DNA from: Mangrovicoccus sp049603835
GTDB lineage: Bacteria; Pseudomonadota; Alphaproteobacteria; Rhodobacterales; Rhodobacteraceae
Assembly (NCBI GenBank): GCA_049603835.1
Contig: JBMYSZ010000007.1
Coordinates: 75,056-139,055, forward strand
Direction: 5' to 3'
DNA: 64,000 nucleotides
Both the position numbers and the translations under genes were made by a program. Within the stretch, counting starts at the first letter, position 1, and every line of letters starts with the position of its first letter. The notes beneath the pieces were generated by a model. That model made no database searches, was not told the DNA's origin, and saw nothing but the letters and a program-made list of their open reading frames with translations. This document shows, piece by piece, positions 8,048-16,737 of this stretch.

Positions 8048-9154
8048 ATGCCGAGATTTTCGAAAGTACTGTTAGCTGTTGGGGTTTGGGCCTTTAGCGC
8101 TGTTGCGGCTATTGCATTGCCGAGCAGCCAGGGGCAGTTGCAGCTTGCAATCATGGCCGAAGGTTTGGACGAACCTTGGTCCTTCGGCTTTCTACCAGAT
8201 GACGGGTTTCTGGTCAGCGAAAGAGCCGGGACGCTCAGCTATTCGCCAGGTGATGGCAATTTGCAACCAGTGCGCGGAATACCGAAAATCGCCGATATCG
8301 GCCAGGGCGGGCTGCTGGATATTCTAGTGCCTTCGGATTTCGCGACGACCCGTCGGATCTATCTGAGCTATGCGAAACGGCAAAAATCCGGCCAAGGGAC
8401 GGCTATCGGCTATGGGCGCTTGTCGGAGGATAATCGCCGTCTAGAGGGTTTTACCCAAATTTTCGAAATGGCGCCGGGTAGTCGCGGCGGGCGACATTTC
8501 GGCAGTCGGATTGTCGAGGCAACTGACGGGACATTATTCGTGACATTGGGCGAACGCGGTGATCGGCCTGCGGCCCAGGAGCTAAGCAATCATAATGGCA
8601 CAATCATTCGCATCACCAAGGATGGTCATGTGCCTGCGTCGAACCCCTTTGTCGGCCAAGCAGGCGCCCAGCCGCATATCTGGAGCTATGGCCACCGTAA
8701 CCCGCAGGGCGCGGCTTTGGATCTGTCGGGTCAGCTTTGGGCGGTGGAACATGGGGCGCGCGGCGGTGATGAGGTGAACAAAATTCGCAAAGCGGCAAAT
8801 TACGGCTGGCCGGTTATTGCTTATGGGCGCCATTATTCGGGTGCCAAAATTGGCGACGGCACGACAAAGCAAGGAATGGAACAGCCTGCTCATTACTGGG
8901 ATCCGTCGATCGCGCCATCGGGAATGATGATCTATTCTGGGAAGTTATGGCCCGAATGGCGGGGCGATATTTTTGTGGGCAGTCTCAAATTCGACTATAT
9001 CTCTCGTCTAGATGGCACGCCATTGCGCGAGCAAGAGCAGATCCAAAGTGATCAAACAATTCGGGTGCGCGATATCCGCGAAGCGCCGGATGGCACGATT
9101 TGGTACATTTCTGTTGGGGATGGTGTCCTCTATAAATTATCCCCAGCCCCTTAA
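8048..9154 (+). CDS. PQQ-dependent aldose sugar dehydrogenase-like protein (YliI/Asd family)
   Basis: A 368-residue exported protein with a signal peptide (about 1-23) followed by a six-bladed beta-propeller of the glucose/sorbosone dehydrogenase family. Family motifs seen include LDEPWSFGFLPDDGFLVSERAG, GGRHFGSRI, SYGHRNPQG and EHGARGGDEVN, the last two lining the PQQ site in soluble relatives. Such enzymes oxidise aldoses in the periplasm and pass electrons to the respiratory chain. AGGAGG lies 5 bp before ATG 8048. It is monocistronic and divergent from the liv operon. No PQQ synthesis genes are in the window. Confidence 0.85.
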   Translation: MPRFSKVLLAVGVWAFSAVAAIALPSSQGQLQLAIMAEGLDEPWSFGFLPDDGFLVSERAGTLSYSPGDGNLQPVRGIPKIADIGQGGLLDILVPSDFATTRRIYLSYAKRQKSGQGTAIGYGRLSEDNRRLEGFTQIFEMAPGSRGGRHFGSRIVEATDGTLFVTLGERGDRPAAQELSNHNGTIIRITKDGHVPASNPFVGQAGAQPHIWSYGHRNPQGAALDLSGQLWAVEHGARGGDEVNKIRKAANYGWPVIAYGRHYSGAKIGDGTTKQGMEQPAHYWDPSIAPSGMMIYSGKLWPEWRGDIFVGSLKFDYISRLDGTPLREQEQIQSDQTIRVRDIREAPDGTIWYISVGDGVLYKLSPAP

Positions 9155-9174
9155 AAATGCGGAACTTTTACAAA

Positions 9175-9195
9175 TTCCCCCTGACTTAGGGGGAA
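9175..9195 (+). terminator. hairpin after the sugar dehydrogenase gene
   Basis: TTCCCCC (9175-9181) pairs perfectly with GGGGGAA (9189-9195) around a 7-nt loop, 20 bp after the stop. No T-run follows, so it may be a weak terminator or a 3'-end stabilising structure. Confidence 0.4.
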
Positions 9196-9292
9196 ATCTG
9201 TCAATTGCAGGAGGGTTGACAGCCGGTCGCAGAAACAGCACCACCCCTGAACAGCGTTAAAAAAGCGCGACATCAAAGGGAAGGGGATCCCC

Positions 9293-10663
9293 ATGACACA
9301 AGCTTGGAGTAAGTCCGATTGGCGGACAAAACCGCGCGTGCAGATGCCCAGCTACCCCGATCAGGCGGAGCTGGAGGCCGTGGAGGCGCAGCTCGCGAAA
9401 TATCCGCCCTTGGTGTTTGCGGGCGAGGCGCGGACTTTGCGGGCGCGTTTGGCCGAAGCGGCTGAAGGCCGGGCATTCTTGTTGCAAGGCGGCGATTGCG
9501 CCGAAAGCTTCTCTGAATTCGGTGCCGATCAGATCCGCGATACATTCAAAGTCATGCTGCAAATGGCGATGGTTTTGACCTATGCGGCGAAAGTGCCGGT
9601 GATCAAAGTCGGTCGCATGGCAGGCCAATTTGCCAAACCGCGCAGCGCACCGACCGAGACCATTAACGGGGTCGAGCTGCCCAGCTATCGCGGCGATATT
9701 ATCAATGACATCGACTTCACCCCCGAAGCGCGGATCCCGGATCCGAAGCGGATGTTGCAGGCCTATACCCAGGCGGCTGCCTCGCTGAACCTGGTGCGCG
9801 CTTTCAGTCAGGGTGGTTATGCGGATGTGAACCAAGTCCATGCTTGGACCATGCATTTCACTGAATCCGAGAAGGCGGAGCGCTATCGCGCCCTAGCCAA
9901 TCGGATCACCGATACGCTCGATTTCATGAAGGCTGCTGGCGTGACGCGCGACACGGCGCATACGCTGCAATCGGTTGAATTCTACACCAGCCACGAAGCC
10001 TTGTTGCTGGAATATGAAGAGGCGCTGTGCCGGATCGATTCCACCTCGGGGTTACCTGTTGCGGGGTCGGGCCATATGATCTGGATCGGTGACCGGACCC
10101 GTCAGCCGGATGGGGCGCATGTGGAATTCTGCAAAGGTGTGCAGAATCCGATTGGTCTGAAATGTGGTCCGAGCACCGAAGTTGATGACCTTAAGCGGCT
10201 GATGAAGGATCTGAACCCGCATAATGAGGCGGGTCGCCTGACACTGATCGCGCGCTTCGGGGCGGGCAAGGTCGGCGACCACCTGCCGCGCTTGATCCGC
10301 GCCGTGCAAGAAGAAGGCGCCAAAGTTGTTTGGAGCTGCGACCCGATGCATGGCAACACCATCAAAGCGGCTAATGGCCTCAAAACCCGTCCCTTCGACT
10401 CGGTGCTGCAAGAGGTACAAGAATTCTTTGCCATCCATAACGCCGAAGGCACAATCCCTGGCGGTGTGCATTTCGAAATGACTGGCCAAGACGTGACCGA
10501 ATGCACTGGCGGTGTTCGTGCGGTGACAGAGGCGGATCTTTCTTCGCGCTATCACACGGCCTGCGACCCGCGTTTGAACGCCAACCAGTCCTTGGAACTG
10601 GCCTTCTTGGTGGCTGAGCAGCTCTCAAGCCGGGTTTCGGCAGCGCAAGCCGCAGCGGAATAA
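9293..10663 (+). CDS. class II 3-deoxy-7-phosphoheptulonate (DAHP) synthase
   Basis: At 456 residues this matches the plant/Mycobacterium-type (class II) DAHP synthases, which condense phosphoenolpyruvate and erythrose 4-phosphate in the first step of the shikimate pathway. Characteristic blocks are LLQGGDCAESF (metal-ligand Cys about 69), GRMAGQFAKPRS, SHEALLLEYE, GDRTRQ and WSCDPMHGNT, the last containing a metal-binding His. ATG 9293 follows a purine-rich AAGGGAAGGGG. Upstream, a TGTCAA/TTGACA dyad (9199-9204, 9216-9221) may mark the promoter or an operator. It is monocistronic, closed by a strong terminator. Confidence 0.95.
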   Translation: MTQAWSKSDWRTKPRVQMPSYPDQAELEAVEAQLAKYPPLVFAGEARTLRARLAEAAEGRAFLLQGGDCAESFSEFGADQIRDTFKVMLQMAMVLTYAAKVPVIKVGRMAGQFAKPRSAPTETINGVELPSYRGDIINDIDFTPEARIPDPKRMLQAYTQAAASLNLVRAFSQGGYADVNQVHAWTMHFTESEKAERYRALANRITDTLDFMKAAGVTRDTAHTLQSVEFYTSHEALLLEYEEALCRIDSTSGLPVAGSGHMIWIGDRTRQPDGAHVEFCKGVQNPIGLKCGPSTEVDDLKRLMKDLNPHNEAGRLTLIARFGAGKVGDHLPRLIRAVQEEGAKVVWSCDPMHGNTIKAANGLKTRPFDSVLQEVQEFFAIHNAEGTIPGGVHFEMTGQDVTECTGGVRAVTEADLSSRYHTACDPRLNANQSLELAFLVAEQLSSRVSAAQAAAE

Positions 10664-10694
10664 AAACCGCGCCTTTTTAAGGTTAGCGAAATCA

Positions 10695-10732
10695 AAACAC
10701 CGCATAGAGCATTCTATGCGGTGTTTATTTTT
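10695..10732 (+). terminator. strong rho-independent terminator after DAHP synthase
   Basis: A perfect 14-bp stem (AAACACCGCATAGA with TCTATGCGGTGTTT, 10695-10708 and 10713-10726) closed by a GCAT tetraloop, followed by ATTTTTG. The convergent PAS gene ends at 10774, and the A-rich left flank could let it work in both directions. Confidence 0.92.
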
Positions 10733-10773
10733 GTCTAAAACAAATTTTAGAGGATGGGCCGAAAAAAAACGGC

Positions 10774-11568
10774 TTAATCCTCGGTTTGAACCACTTTCAG
10801 CCAGGGCACACCGGTTGCCTTCAGCTGATTGCCTTCAATCTCATCCGCGGTTTCCGGTTGCTTCGGCTCGATGCGCGGTTCACGCACTGGGCGCTCAAAC
10901 AGGGCTTTCGGCTCTGCGAAACCTTCGGGCGCGTCATTGCCGCTTGTGCTATCTGTTGCGCCGATTTCTTCCATTTCGCGGACCGCTGCCGGGATTTCCG
11001 GACGGGTGGTGCCAGCGATCGGGGTCACAAGCGGCTCGACTTCCATATGGCTGACGGTGAAGCGGCGCGGCGTGCGGCCGATATCGCCTTCATAGACCAG
11101 AACACCCAAAGCCCGGCTGATATCACCCAGATCGCTTTTCAGCGGCAGGATCAGCAAAGAGGCTTCGTTTTCCGGCTTGCCGATGCCTGCTTCGGCGACC
11201 AAGCGGAAGCGCGCGATAGCGGGTTCTTCAAACACATGTTCCAGCGCATCAGAAATCTGACGGCGTGCATCTGGCACAAAGAAAGAGGTCAGCGGCATGC
11301 CGCGCACTTCCATACCCATCAGGTCATTGAGATGCATACCCGCCAAACGGAACCGCGCCATTCCCGGTGCGATGCGTTCCAGGATAAAGGCAAATTCCAA
11401 TGACTTGTCGATCCCGCGAGGATCCACCTCGGAGCGCGACGGCACAACGCGACCTGCGCGCAGGCCCTGCCAATATGCTTCTACAGTCGAAAGCGCTGAA
11501 TGCTGCATAGTATTACGATAACGTTTTAACGAAACGATATTTGCTTCGGTTTTTTGATCCTGCGACAT
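10774..11568 (-). CDS. PAS_5-type (DUF1457) PAS domain protein
   Basis: A 264-residue soluble protein. Residues about 25-160 match the PAS_5 family common in Alphaproteobacteria, with landmarks LSTVEAYWQGLRAGRVVPSRSEVDP, ARFRLAGMHLNDLMGMEVRGM and ASLLILPL. The C-terminal 90 residues are acidic and Pro-rich and look disordered. PAS domains sense small ligands or redox state, but no output domain is present, so it may act by protein contact. It is transcribed alone, divergently from yicC, from a 149-bp spacer. Confidence 0.8.
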   Translation of the reverse strand: MSQDQKTEANIVSLKRYRNTMQHSALSTVEAYWQGLRAGRVVPSRSEVDPRGIDKSLEFAFILERIAPGMARFRLAGMHLNDLMGMEVRGMPLTSFFVPDARRQISDALEHVFEEPAIARFRLVAEAGIGKPENEASLLILPLKSDLGDISRALGVLVYEGDIGRTPRRFTVSHMEVEPLVTPIAGTTRPEIPAAVREMEEIGATDSTSGNDAPEGFAEPKALFERPVREPRIEPKQPETADEIEGNQLKATGVPWLKVVQTED

Positions 11569-11717
11569 GGTCCACCCTCATAACCATACTCGAAACTACA
11601 CTGGTTTCCACCCAGATCGAAGGCCTTGCGTTGCGTCCGTCCTTGGCGTCTACCTTTTCTGCAATCTCGCATAAATTCGAGATAAAGGGAGTCGATAATG
11701 GGTACATTGGTTAACCT

Positions 11718-12605
11718 ATGGCAATAGTATCGATGACGGGTTTCGCGTCGCAAGAGCTTAGTTCCACATCCATAAGATGGCAGTGGGATATACGTTCGGT
11801 CAATGGTCGAGGCTTGGAAATCAAGCTAAGATTACCTGACGGGATGGAGTTTTTGGACCCAATTCTGCGACATGACCTTAGGACTGTCGCGAAACGCGGG
11901 ACAATCACAGTTTCCCTGAAAAAATCACGGGTTGCGGCTGGATTGGCGGCTGAAGCGGATGGGGGCGATTATGGTGAATTGCTGCGTCAGGCGGCGAGAT
12001 TGCAGGATATCGCGGAGGAGGCCGGGATAGGTCTGGCCCCCCTGAGTATTGCCGAAATTTTGCGCGGGGATTTGGCCTCATCACCCTCTGAGGAGCTAAG
12101 CGAAATTGACCGGGATCTGGTGCTTTCAGGGTTAACAGAACTCCTAAAAAACTTTGCCAATATGCGCGAAAACGAGGGCAAAGTGCTTCTGAAGGTCCTG
12201 ACCGAGCAGCTACAACGCATCGAATCCCTTATTTCACAGGCTCGGAAAATCGATCTTGAGCGATCGGAGGCGCGCCGAGTATCACTAAAATCCGCCCTAA
12301 ATCGCGTGATGGAGGCCGCGCCAGAAATTTCCGAGAATCGGCTTGAACAGGAACTCGCCCTTATCGCGGTGAAAGCCGATATCAGCGAAGAGCTGGATCG
12401 GCTCGACGCACATGTAGCGGCGGCGCGGCAGATGTTGCAGTCTGGGGATCCGGTGGGGCGGAAATTGGATTTCCTTTCGCAAGAATTTAACCGCGAGGCC
12501 AATACGCTTTGCGCCAAGGCACAGTATGCGCCTCTCACCCAGATCGGGCTTGACCTCAAAGCCGTCATCGATCAACTCCGGGAACAAGTTCAAAACGTGG
12601 AGTAA
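11718..12605 (+). CDS. yicC: YicC family protein (putative endoribonuclease)
   Basis: A 295-residue YicC protein with the hallmark N-terminus MTGFASQE (after MAIVS), SVNGRGLEIKLRLP, and the C-terminal DUF1732 block RKLDFLSQEFNREANTLCAKA. In Escherichia coli YicC is a ribonuclease affecting small RNA stability. It lies 6 bp before gmk, an association frequent in bacteria, so they form one unit. A small dyad ATCTCG-N8-CGAGAT at 11664-11683 lies in the promoter region. No strong ribosome site is seen at the ATG; a GTTAACC precedes it. Confidence 0.93.
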   Translation: MAIVSMTGFASQELSSTSIRWQWDIRSVNGRGLEIKLRLPDGMEFLDPILRHDLRTVAKRGTITVSLKKSRVAAGLAAEADGGDYGELLRQAARLQDIAEEAGIGLAPLSIAEILRGDLASSPSEELSEIDRDLVLSGLTELLKNFANMRENEGKVLLKVLTEQLQRIESLISQARKIDLERSEARRVSLKSALNRVMEAAPEISENRLEQELALIAVKADISEELDRLDAHVAAARQMLQSGDPVGRKLDFLSQEFNREANTLCAKAQYAPLTQIGLDLKAVIDQLREQVQNVE

Positions 12606-12611
12606 CCACGC

Positions 12612-13253
12612 ATGCCCACGCGTCGCGGCCTATTAATCATTCTCTCGTCACCTTCTGGCGCTGGCAAATCTACCCTGGCGGGGCGATTGCGCGCTTGGGA
12701 TAGCGATATCGGCTTTTCCATTTCCGCCACCACGCGCCCACCGCGTCCGGGGGAAGAAGATGGGCGGGAATATTATTTCCGAAGCCGCGAGGAGTTCTTG
12801 GATATGGTCGATAAGGGCGAGATGCTGGAACATGCCGAGGTGTTCGGCAATCTCTATGGCTCGCCCAAAGCGCCGGTGATCGACACTTTGGCCTCGGGCC
12901 GGGATATGCTGTTCGATATTGATTGGCAGGGCGGCCAACAGGTGCGCAATTCGGTGCAGGCCGAAGATGTGGTGTCGATTTTCCTATTGCCCCCCTCGAT
13001 TGCCGAGCTGCATCGGCGGCTGCAAGGTCGCGCCCAGGATGCGGCGGAAGTGATCGAACGGCGGATGAAGCAAAGCCGAGATGAGATTAGTCATTGGGCA
13101 GAATATGATTATGTGCTGGTCAATGAGGATTTAGACGCGAGCGAAGCGGCTTTGCGGTCAATTGTGACAGCCGAACGCTTGCGTCGGTCGCGCCAGCCGG
13201 TTTTGATGGATCGGGTCCGAAGTCTGAATACCGAGTTTGAGGAGCTTATATGA
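12612..13253 (+). CDS. gmk: guanylate kinase
   Basis: A 213-residue guanylate kinase converting GMP to GDP with ATP. The P-loop SSPSGAGKST (12-21) and the GMP-binding segments TTRPPRPGEEDGREYYF and EHAEVFGNLYGSP are all intact, as is the FDIDWQGGQQVR Walker B region. It lies 6 bp after yicC and overlaps the carbonic-anhydrase-like gene by 4 bp. Confidence 0.96.
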   Translation: MPTRRGLLIILSSPSGAGKSTLAGRLRAWDSDIGFSISATTRPPRPGEEDGREYYFRSREEFLDMVDKGEMLEHAEVFGNLYGSPKAPVIDTLASGRDMLFDIDWQGGQQVRNSVQAEDVVSIFLLPPSIAELHRRLQGRAQDAAEVIERRMKQSRDEISHWAEYDYVLVNEDLDASEAALRSIVTAERLRRSRQPVLMDRVRSLNTEFEELI

Positions 13254-13777
13254 CCCTTTACGCTTTCGAAGGTCGCCAACCGCAGCTGCCGGAAACTGGC
13301 GATTACTGGATTGCCGAGGACGCGAATGTCATTGGGTCAGTTGTGGTAAAAGACGGGGCGTCGATCTGGTTTGGCTGCACTCTACGCGGCGACAATGAGC
13401 CCATAACCATAGGCGAAGGCAGCAATGTGCAGGAAAATTGCGTCATGCATACGGATATGGGTTATCCGCTAAGCATCGGCAAAAACTGCACAATTGGGCA
13501 TAAGGCTATGTTGCATGGTTGCGTCATTGGCGATCAGTCTTTGATCGGAATGGGGGCGACTATTCTAAATGGTGCCAAAATTGGTAATAATTGTCTGATA
13601 GGCGCAGGGGCATTGATAACCGAAGGTAAGGAAATCCCCGATGGAAGCTTGGTCATGGGCAGCCCTGGTAAGGTCGTCCGACAGCTGAACGAAGCCCAGA
13701 TCGACGGATTGCTGAAATCCGCACTTGGCTATCAAGACAAAATGCGCCGCTTCCGTCACGGGTTAGAAGCTATCTAA
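13250..13777 (+). CDS. gamma carbonic anhydrase family protein (YrdA/PaaY-like left-handed beta-helix)
   Basis: A 175-residue hexapeptide-repeat protein forming a left-handed beta-helix. The three zinc-ligand histidines of the gamma-carbonic anhydrase family are in place (H67 in VMHTD, H84 and H89 in GHKAMLHGC). Activity is not assured, since many family members are poor carbonic anhydrases. It starts in an ATGA overlap with gmk and its stop overlaps the next ATG (TAATG), so the yicC-gmk-CA-metC group is probably co-transcribed. Confidence 0.9.
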   Translation: MTLYAFEGRQPQLPETGDYWIAEDANVIGSVVVKDGASIWFGCTLRGDNEPITIGEGSNVQENCVMHTDMGYPLSIGKNCTIGHKAMLHGCVIGDQSLIGMGATILNGAKIGNNCLIGAGALITEGKEIPDGSLVMGSPGKVVRQLNEAQIDGLLKSALGYQDKMRRFRHGLEAI

Positions 13778-14955
13778 TGAGTAATGAAATTCCTTTGTCG
13801 ACCTTGATCCGTCGCACGCCTTGGCCCGACGGGGCCCATGCGGCGATGGGCACGCCTTTGCAGCCTTCTGTGGTCTATACTTCCGCCGATCCCGACGCAT
13901 TGGACGCGCAATATTTGCGTGGCCATGGCTATACTTACGCCCGTGAAGGTCATCCAAACGCCTCCGTATTGGCGCAAAAACTGGATCTGTTAGAAGGCGG
14001 CAAGGGCGGTTTGGTGCTGGGCTCCGGGATGGCTGCGGCCACGGCAATCTTATGCGGATTGCTGAATTCGGGCGAGCATGTGCTGGGCGGCGATCAGCTT
14101 TATGGTCGAACTTTGCGGTTGATGAGCCAAGATTTGCCCCGTTGGGGGATTGAGACCAGCTTTGCCGATCCGACAAATATCGCCGCGATGGAAGCGGCGA
14201 TGCAGCCCAATACAAAGATGATTATTGTCGAGGTGGTGGCAAACCCAACCCTGCGAATTGCTGATATCAACGGCATCGCGGCTTTGGCAAAAGCGCGTAA
14301 CGCTTTGCTCGTGATCGATAATACCTTCACCACCCCGGCTGCGCTGCGCGGTTTCGATTTGGGGGCGGATATTGTGTTTCATTCGGTCACCAAATTGCTG
14401 TCGGGGCATTCGGATGCGACTTTGGGCTATGCGGTGGCGCGCGATCCGGAATTGCAGCATAAAATTCGCGACATGGCCGTGACGATGGGTCTTACGCCCA
14501 GCCCGTTTGATTGCTGGTTGGCAGAGCGAGGGCTATTCACCTTTGATCTGCGATATGAACGCGCCAGTGCCAATGCGGCCATGCTCGCGGAAGAGCTGAG
14601 CAGCCATGAAATGGTCAAGCAGGTGATTTATCCGGGACGCAGCGATCACCCAGATGCCGCGCGCGCGACGGAGCTTTTGGGCGGTGCTTTCGGCAATATG
14701 CTGAGTTTTGAACTGCAAGGCGGTCGGGATGCTGCGAATAGATTTGTCCATGCGGCTCAGGATCTGCCATTCGCGCCGACTTTGGGCGATGTGGCGACGA
14801 CCTTATCCCATCCGGCCTCTTCCTCACATCGAGGCTTGTCGTCGGAAGCGCGCCTCGCTTTGGGCATTACCGAAGGGTTTTTCCGCCTATCAGTGGGGAT
14901 AGAGCCGCCAGAATATCTAAAATCGGTGGTTCAGTCGGCTTTGAAGCGGTGTTAA
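13777..14955 (+). CDS. metC: cystathionine beta-lyase-type PLP enzyme
   Basis: A 392-residue Cys/Met-metabolism PLP enzyme. The PLP lysine lies in HSVTKLLSGHSD, the substrate/cofactor motif is VVANPTLRIADI, and the C-terminal SSHRGLS...LGITEGFFRLSVGIE block is diagnostic for the family. Members include cystathionine beta-lyase, gamma-lyase and gamma-synthase; the metC assignment is the likeliest but not certain from sequence alone. It is translationally coupled to the preceding gene and ends 4 bp from a convergent gene. Confidence 0.82.
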   Translation: MSNEIPLSTLIRRTPWPDGAHAAMGTPLQPSVVYTSADPDALDAQYLRGHGYTYAREGHPNASVLAQKLDLLEGGKGGLVLGSGMAAATAILCGLLNSGEHVLGGDQLYGRTLRLMSQDLPRWGIETSFADPTNIAAMEAAMQPNTKMIIVEVVANPTLRIADINGIAALAKARNALLVIDNTFTTPAALRGFDLGADIVFHSVTKLLSGHSDATLGYAVARDPELQHKIRDMAVTMGLTPSPFDCWLAERGLFTFDLRYERASANAAMLAEELSSHEMVKQVIYPGRSDHPDAARATELLGGAFGNMLSFELQGGRDAANRFVHAAQDLPFAPTLGDVATTLSHPASSSHRGLSSEARLALGITEGFFRLSVGIEPPEYLKSVVQSALKRC

Positions 14956-14959
14956 CCTT

Positions 14960-15379
14960 TTAGCTGACAGTATCGACTGGCAAGGCTGGCTCTTCATCGA
15001 TGAGCAGGAGCTCTATCGTCAGTTCGGGATACATCAAGCGCAATTCAGTGCTCACAAGATCCGGCATGGGCAGGGGGCGGGACAGAATTCGCAAGACACC
15101 CCGATATTGCGCCTCAATTAATTGACGCGCCACATCTGTGCAGTCGAAGCGGCGATTGACCAGAGAGGCCACAACAATATCGGGCTTCACATCATCGATA
15201 AAGCCCTGGTCAATGTCACGCAGCATGGCAAAAACGATCTCCTCGTCTTGACCATTATCCGAACTGTCAAAGGTGATTGCAGGTTTGTCGCCGATCGCAA
15301 GTATAACCGGCCTTTCGCATTTTGCTGAGGCGGGTTTTTGCTGGACTTGCAGCAAGTTATATCTTGGTAGAGCAGTCAT
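14960..15379 (-). CDS. uncharacterised protein, possible degenerate receiver-like domain, next to phoR
   Basis: A 139-residue soluble protein beginning MTALPRYNLLQ at ATG 15379; a TTG at 15427 would add 16 residues, and neither start has a good ribosome site. The alternating hydrophobic strands and helices (VILAIG, KPDIVVASLV, RGVLRILSRPLPM, LTIELLLID) resemble a response-regulator receiver fold without the usual acidic cluster and phospho-Asp. It is divergent from phoR across an AT-rich 168-bp spacer. I do not recognise a named family, so this fold suggestion is an inference. Confidence 0.55.
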   Translation of the reverse strand: MTALPRYNLLQVQQKPASAKCERPVILAIGDKPAITFDSSDNGQDEEIVFAMLRDIDQGFIDDVKPDIVVASLVNRRFDCTDVARQLIEAQYRGVLRILSRPLPMPDLVSTELRLMYPELTIELLLIDEEPALPVDTVS

Positions 15380-15498
15380 TATCAGTGAACGGCTTTCGCT
15401 AAGACATGATTTCTCAAGTATTAACAATAAATACTAAACTAATATTTTTGCAAGAGCGTCATTTTACTTTTGCTAGCTAAAATTATAGCCGTAATCTC

Positions 15499-15524
15499 GT
15501 CAATTGTCATTCTGAAAAATTGAC
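15499..15524. promoter_or_regulatory. inverted repeat upstream of phoR (possible operator)
   Basis: GTCAATT (15499-15505) and AATTGAC (15518-15524) form a perfect 7-bp inverted repeat with a 12-bp spacer, 24 bp before the phoR ATG in the AT-rich divergent spacer. The bound protein, if any, is unknown. It is not a match to the Pho box layout. Confidence 0.3.
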
Positions 15525-15547
15525 ACTTCAAAGAGAGTGCGTGACTA

Positions 15548-16588
15548 ATGGATTATGACACTGCGGAAGCGTTGCTTGGCGGCCTGCCGATGCCGATTGT
15601 TTATATTGGCGCAGATGAGCGGATAAAACTATTTAACAAGCTCGCTCAGGAATTATTTGGCCAGGACAATACCAAACGTCATGTGGTGACTGTCATTCGC
15701 CAACCTACTGTTTTAGATGCTATTAATCACACACTCACCAAGAACGAAGTGGTGGAAGCGCGCTTCATGTCCCGTGATCACGCCCAGGAAACTTTGTACC
15801 GTGTGCGATGTGTGCCTTTGGATCTGGGCGAGGGATTAGGCGTCTTGGCCAGTTTTTACGATATCACTTCGATGGAAACCGCAGGGCAAATGCGCCGGGA
15901 TTTCGTGGCCAATGTAAGCCATGAACTTCGCACGCCTCTTACGGCTATTTTAGGATTCATAGAAACTTTGCGCGGACCCGCGCGGGATGATCGCGAAGCG
16001 AGTGAGCGCTTTTTGGAAACAATGGCCCGAGAGGCGGAGCGCATGAATCGCCTAGTCAATGATTTGCTGTCTCTGAGCCGTTTGGAAAGCGAAGAGCGCA
16101 TGCGCCCGACGGAGAAGATCGATATTGCGGAGTGTTTAGAAACGGTTATCCGCTCTATCACGCCTTTGGCCAATGCCGCGAATGTCGAGCTGCGCATGGC
16201 CCCGCCAGAGCAGTGCTGCTTGCTTCCCGGTGATGCGGATCAGCTGTCTCAGGTTTTCACCAATCTGGCCGAGAATGCGATTAAATATGGCGGCGATGGG
16301 GGGCTGGTCGAAATTTCCTGTCGTTTCTTACAGCGGGATCCGATTCTTCGGCGCAATGCGGTTCAAATTGATGTCAAAGATCACGGTGTGGGATTCGATC
16401 AAATGCATGCACATCGGTTAACAGAACGCTTCTATCGGGTGGATAATCACCGTTCTCGCAGCTTAGGGGGGACTGGTCTTGGGCTTGCTATCGTAAAACA
16501 CATCGTTCAGCGCCATCGCGGGCGATTAAATATTAAGAGCGAGCCGGGGCAGGGATCTTGTTTTTCTGTAATATTACCAGATAGTTAA
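15548..16588 (+). CDS. phoR: phosphate regulon sensor histidine kinase PhoR
   Basis: A 346-residue sensor kinase with no transmembrane segment. An N-terminal PAS domain (about 1-110) is followed by HisKA with phospho-accepting H125 in VSHELRTPLTAILGF, and a HATPase_c domain with N-box FTNLAENAIKYG, G1 DHGVGFD and G2 GGTGLGLAIVKHI. It lacks the N-terminal membrane region of E. coli PhoR, so it presumably senses through Pst/PhoU in the cytoplasm. It opens the phoR-pst-phoU-phoB cluster and would phosphorylate the PhoB encoded at the other end. Confidence 0.93.
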   Translation: MDYDTAEALLGGLPMPIVYIGADERIKLFNKLAQELFGQDNTKRHVVTVIRQPTVLDAINHTLTKNEVVEARFMSRDHAQETLYRVRCVPLDLGEGLGVLASFYDITSMETAGQMRRDFVANVSHELRTPLTAILGFIETLRGPARDDREASERFLETMAREAERMNRLVNDLLSLSRLESEERMRPTEKIDIAECLETVIRSITPLANAANVELRMAPPEQCCLLPGDADQLSQVFTNLAENAIKYGGDGGLVEISCRFLQRDPILRRNAVQIDVKDHGVGFDQMHAHRLTERFYRVDNHRSRSLGGTGLGLAIVKHIVQRHRGRLNIKSEPGQGSCFSVILPDS

Positions 16589-16617
16589 TACATTCCAATA
16601 TCGACAAATTTCATAAT

Positions 16618-16654
16618 CTGTCACACTGTCATAAAACTGTTACGCAACTGTCAC
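16618..16654 (+). promoter_or_regulatory. Pho box (PhoB binding site) before pstS
   Basis: Three 7-bp direct repeats spaced exactly 11 bp apart: CTGTCAT 16626-16632, CTGTTAC 16637-16643, CTGTCAC 16648-16654. A further CTGTCAC at 16618-16624 is out of register by 3 bp. This matches the PhoB binding consensus (CTGTCAT plus 4 bp) and sits 84 bp before the pstS start, where PhoB would replace the -35 element. Confidence 0.93.
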
Positions 16655-16737
16655 AAAAGGATCTTGTGGGGCCTTTAACAGGCCGCCAGGCTGCACATGT
16701 TTGAGCGGCCTCGAAAAGTATCTACTGGAGCACCCAC

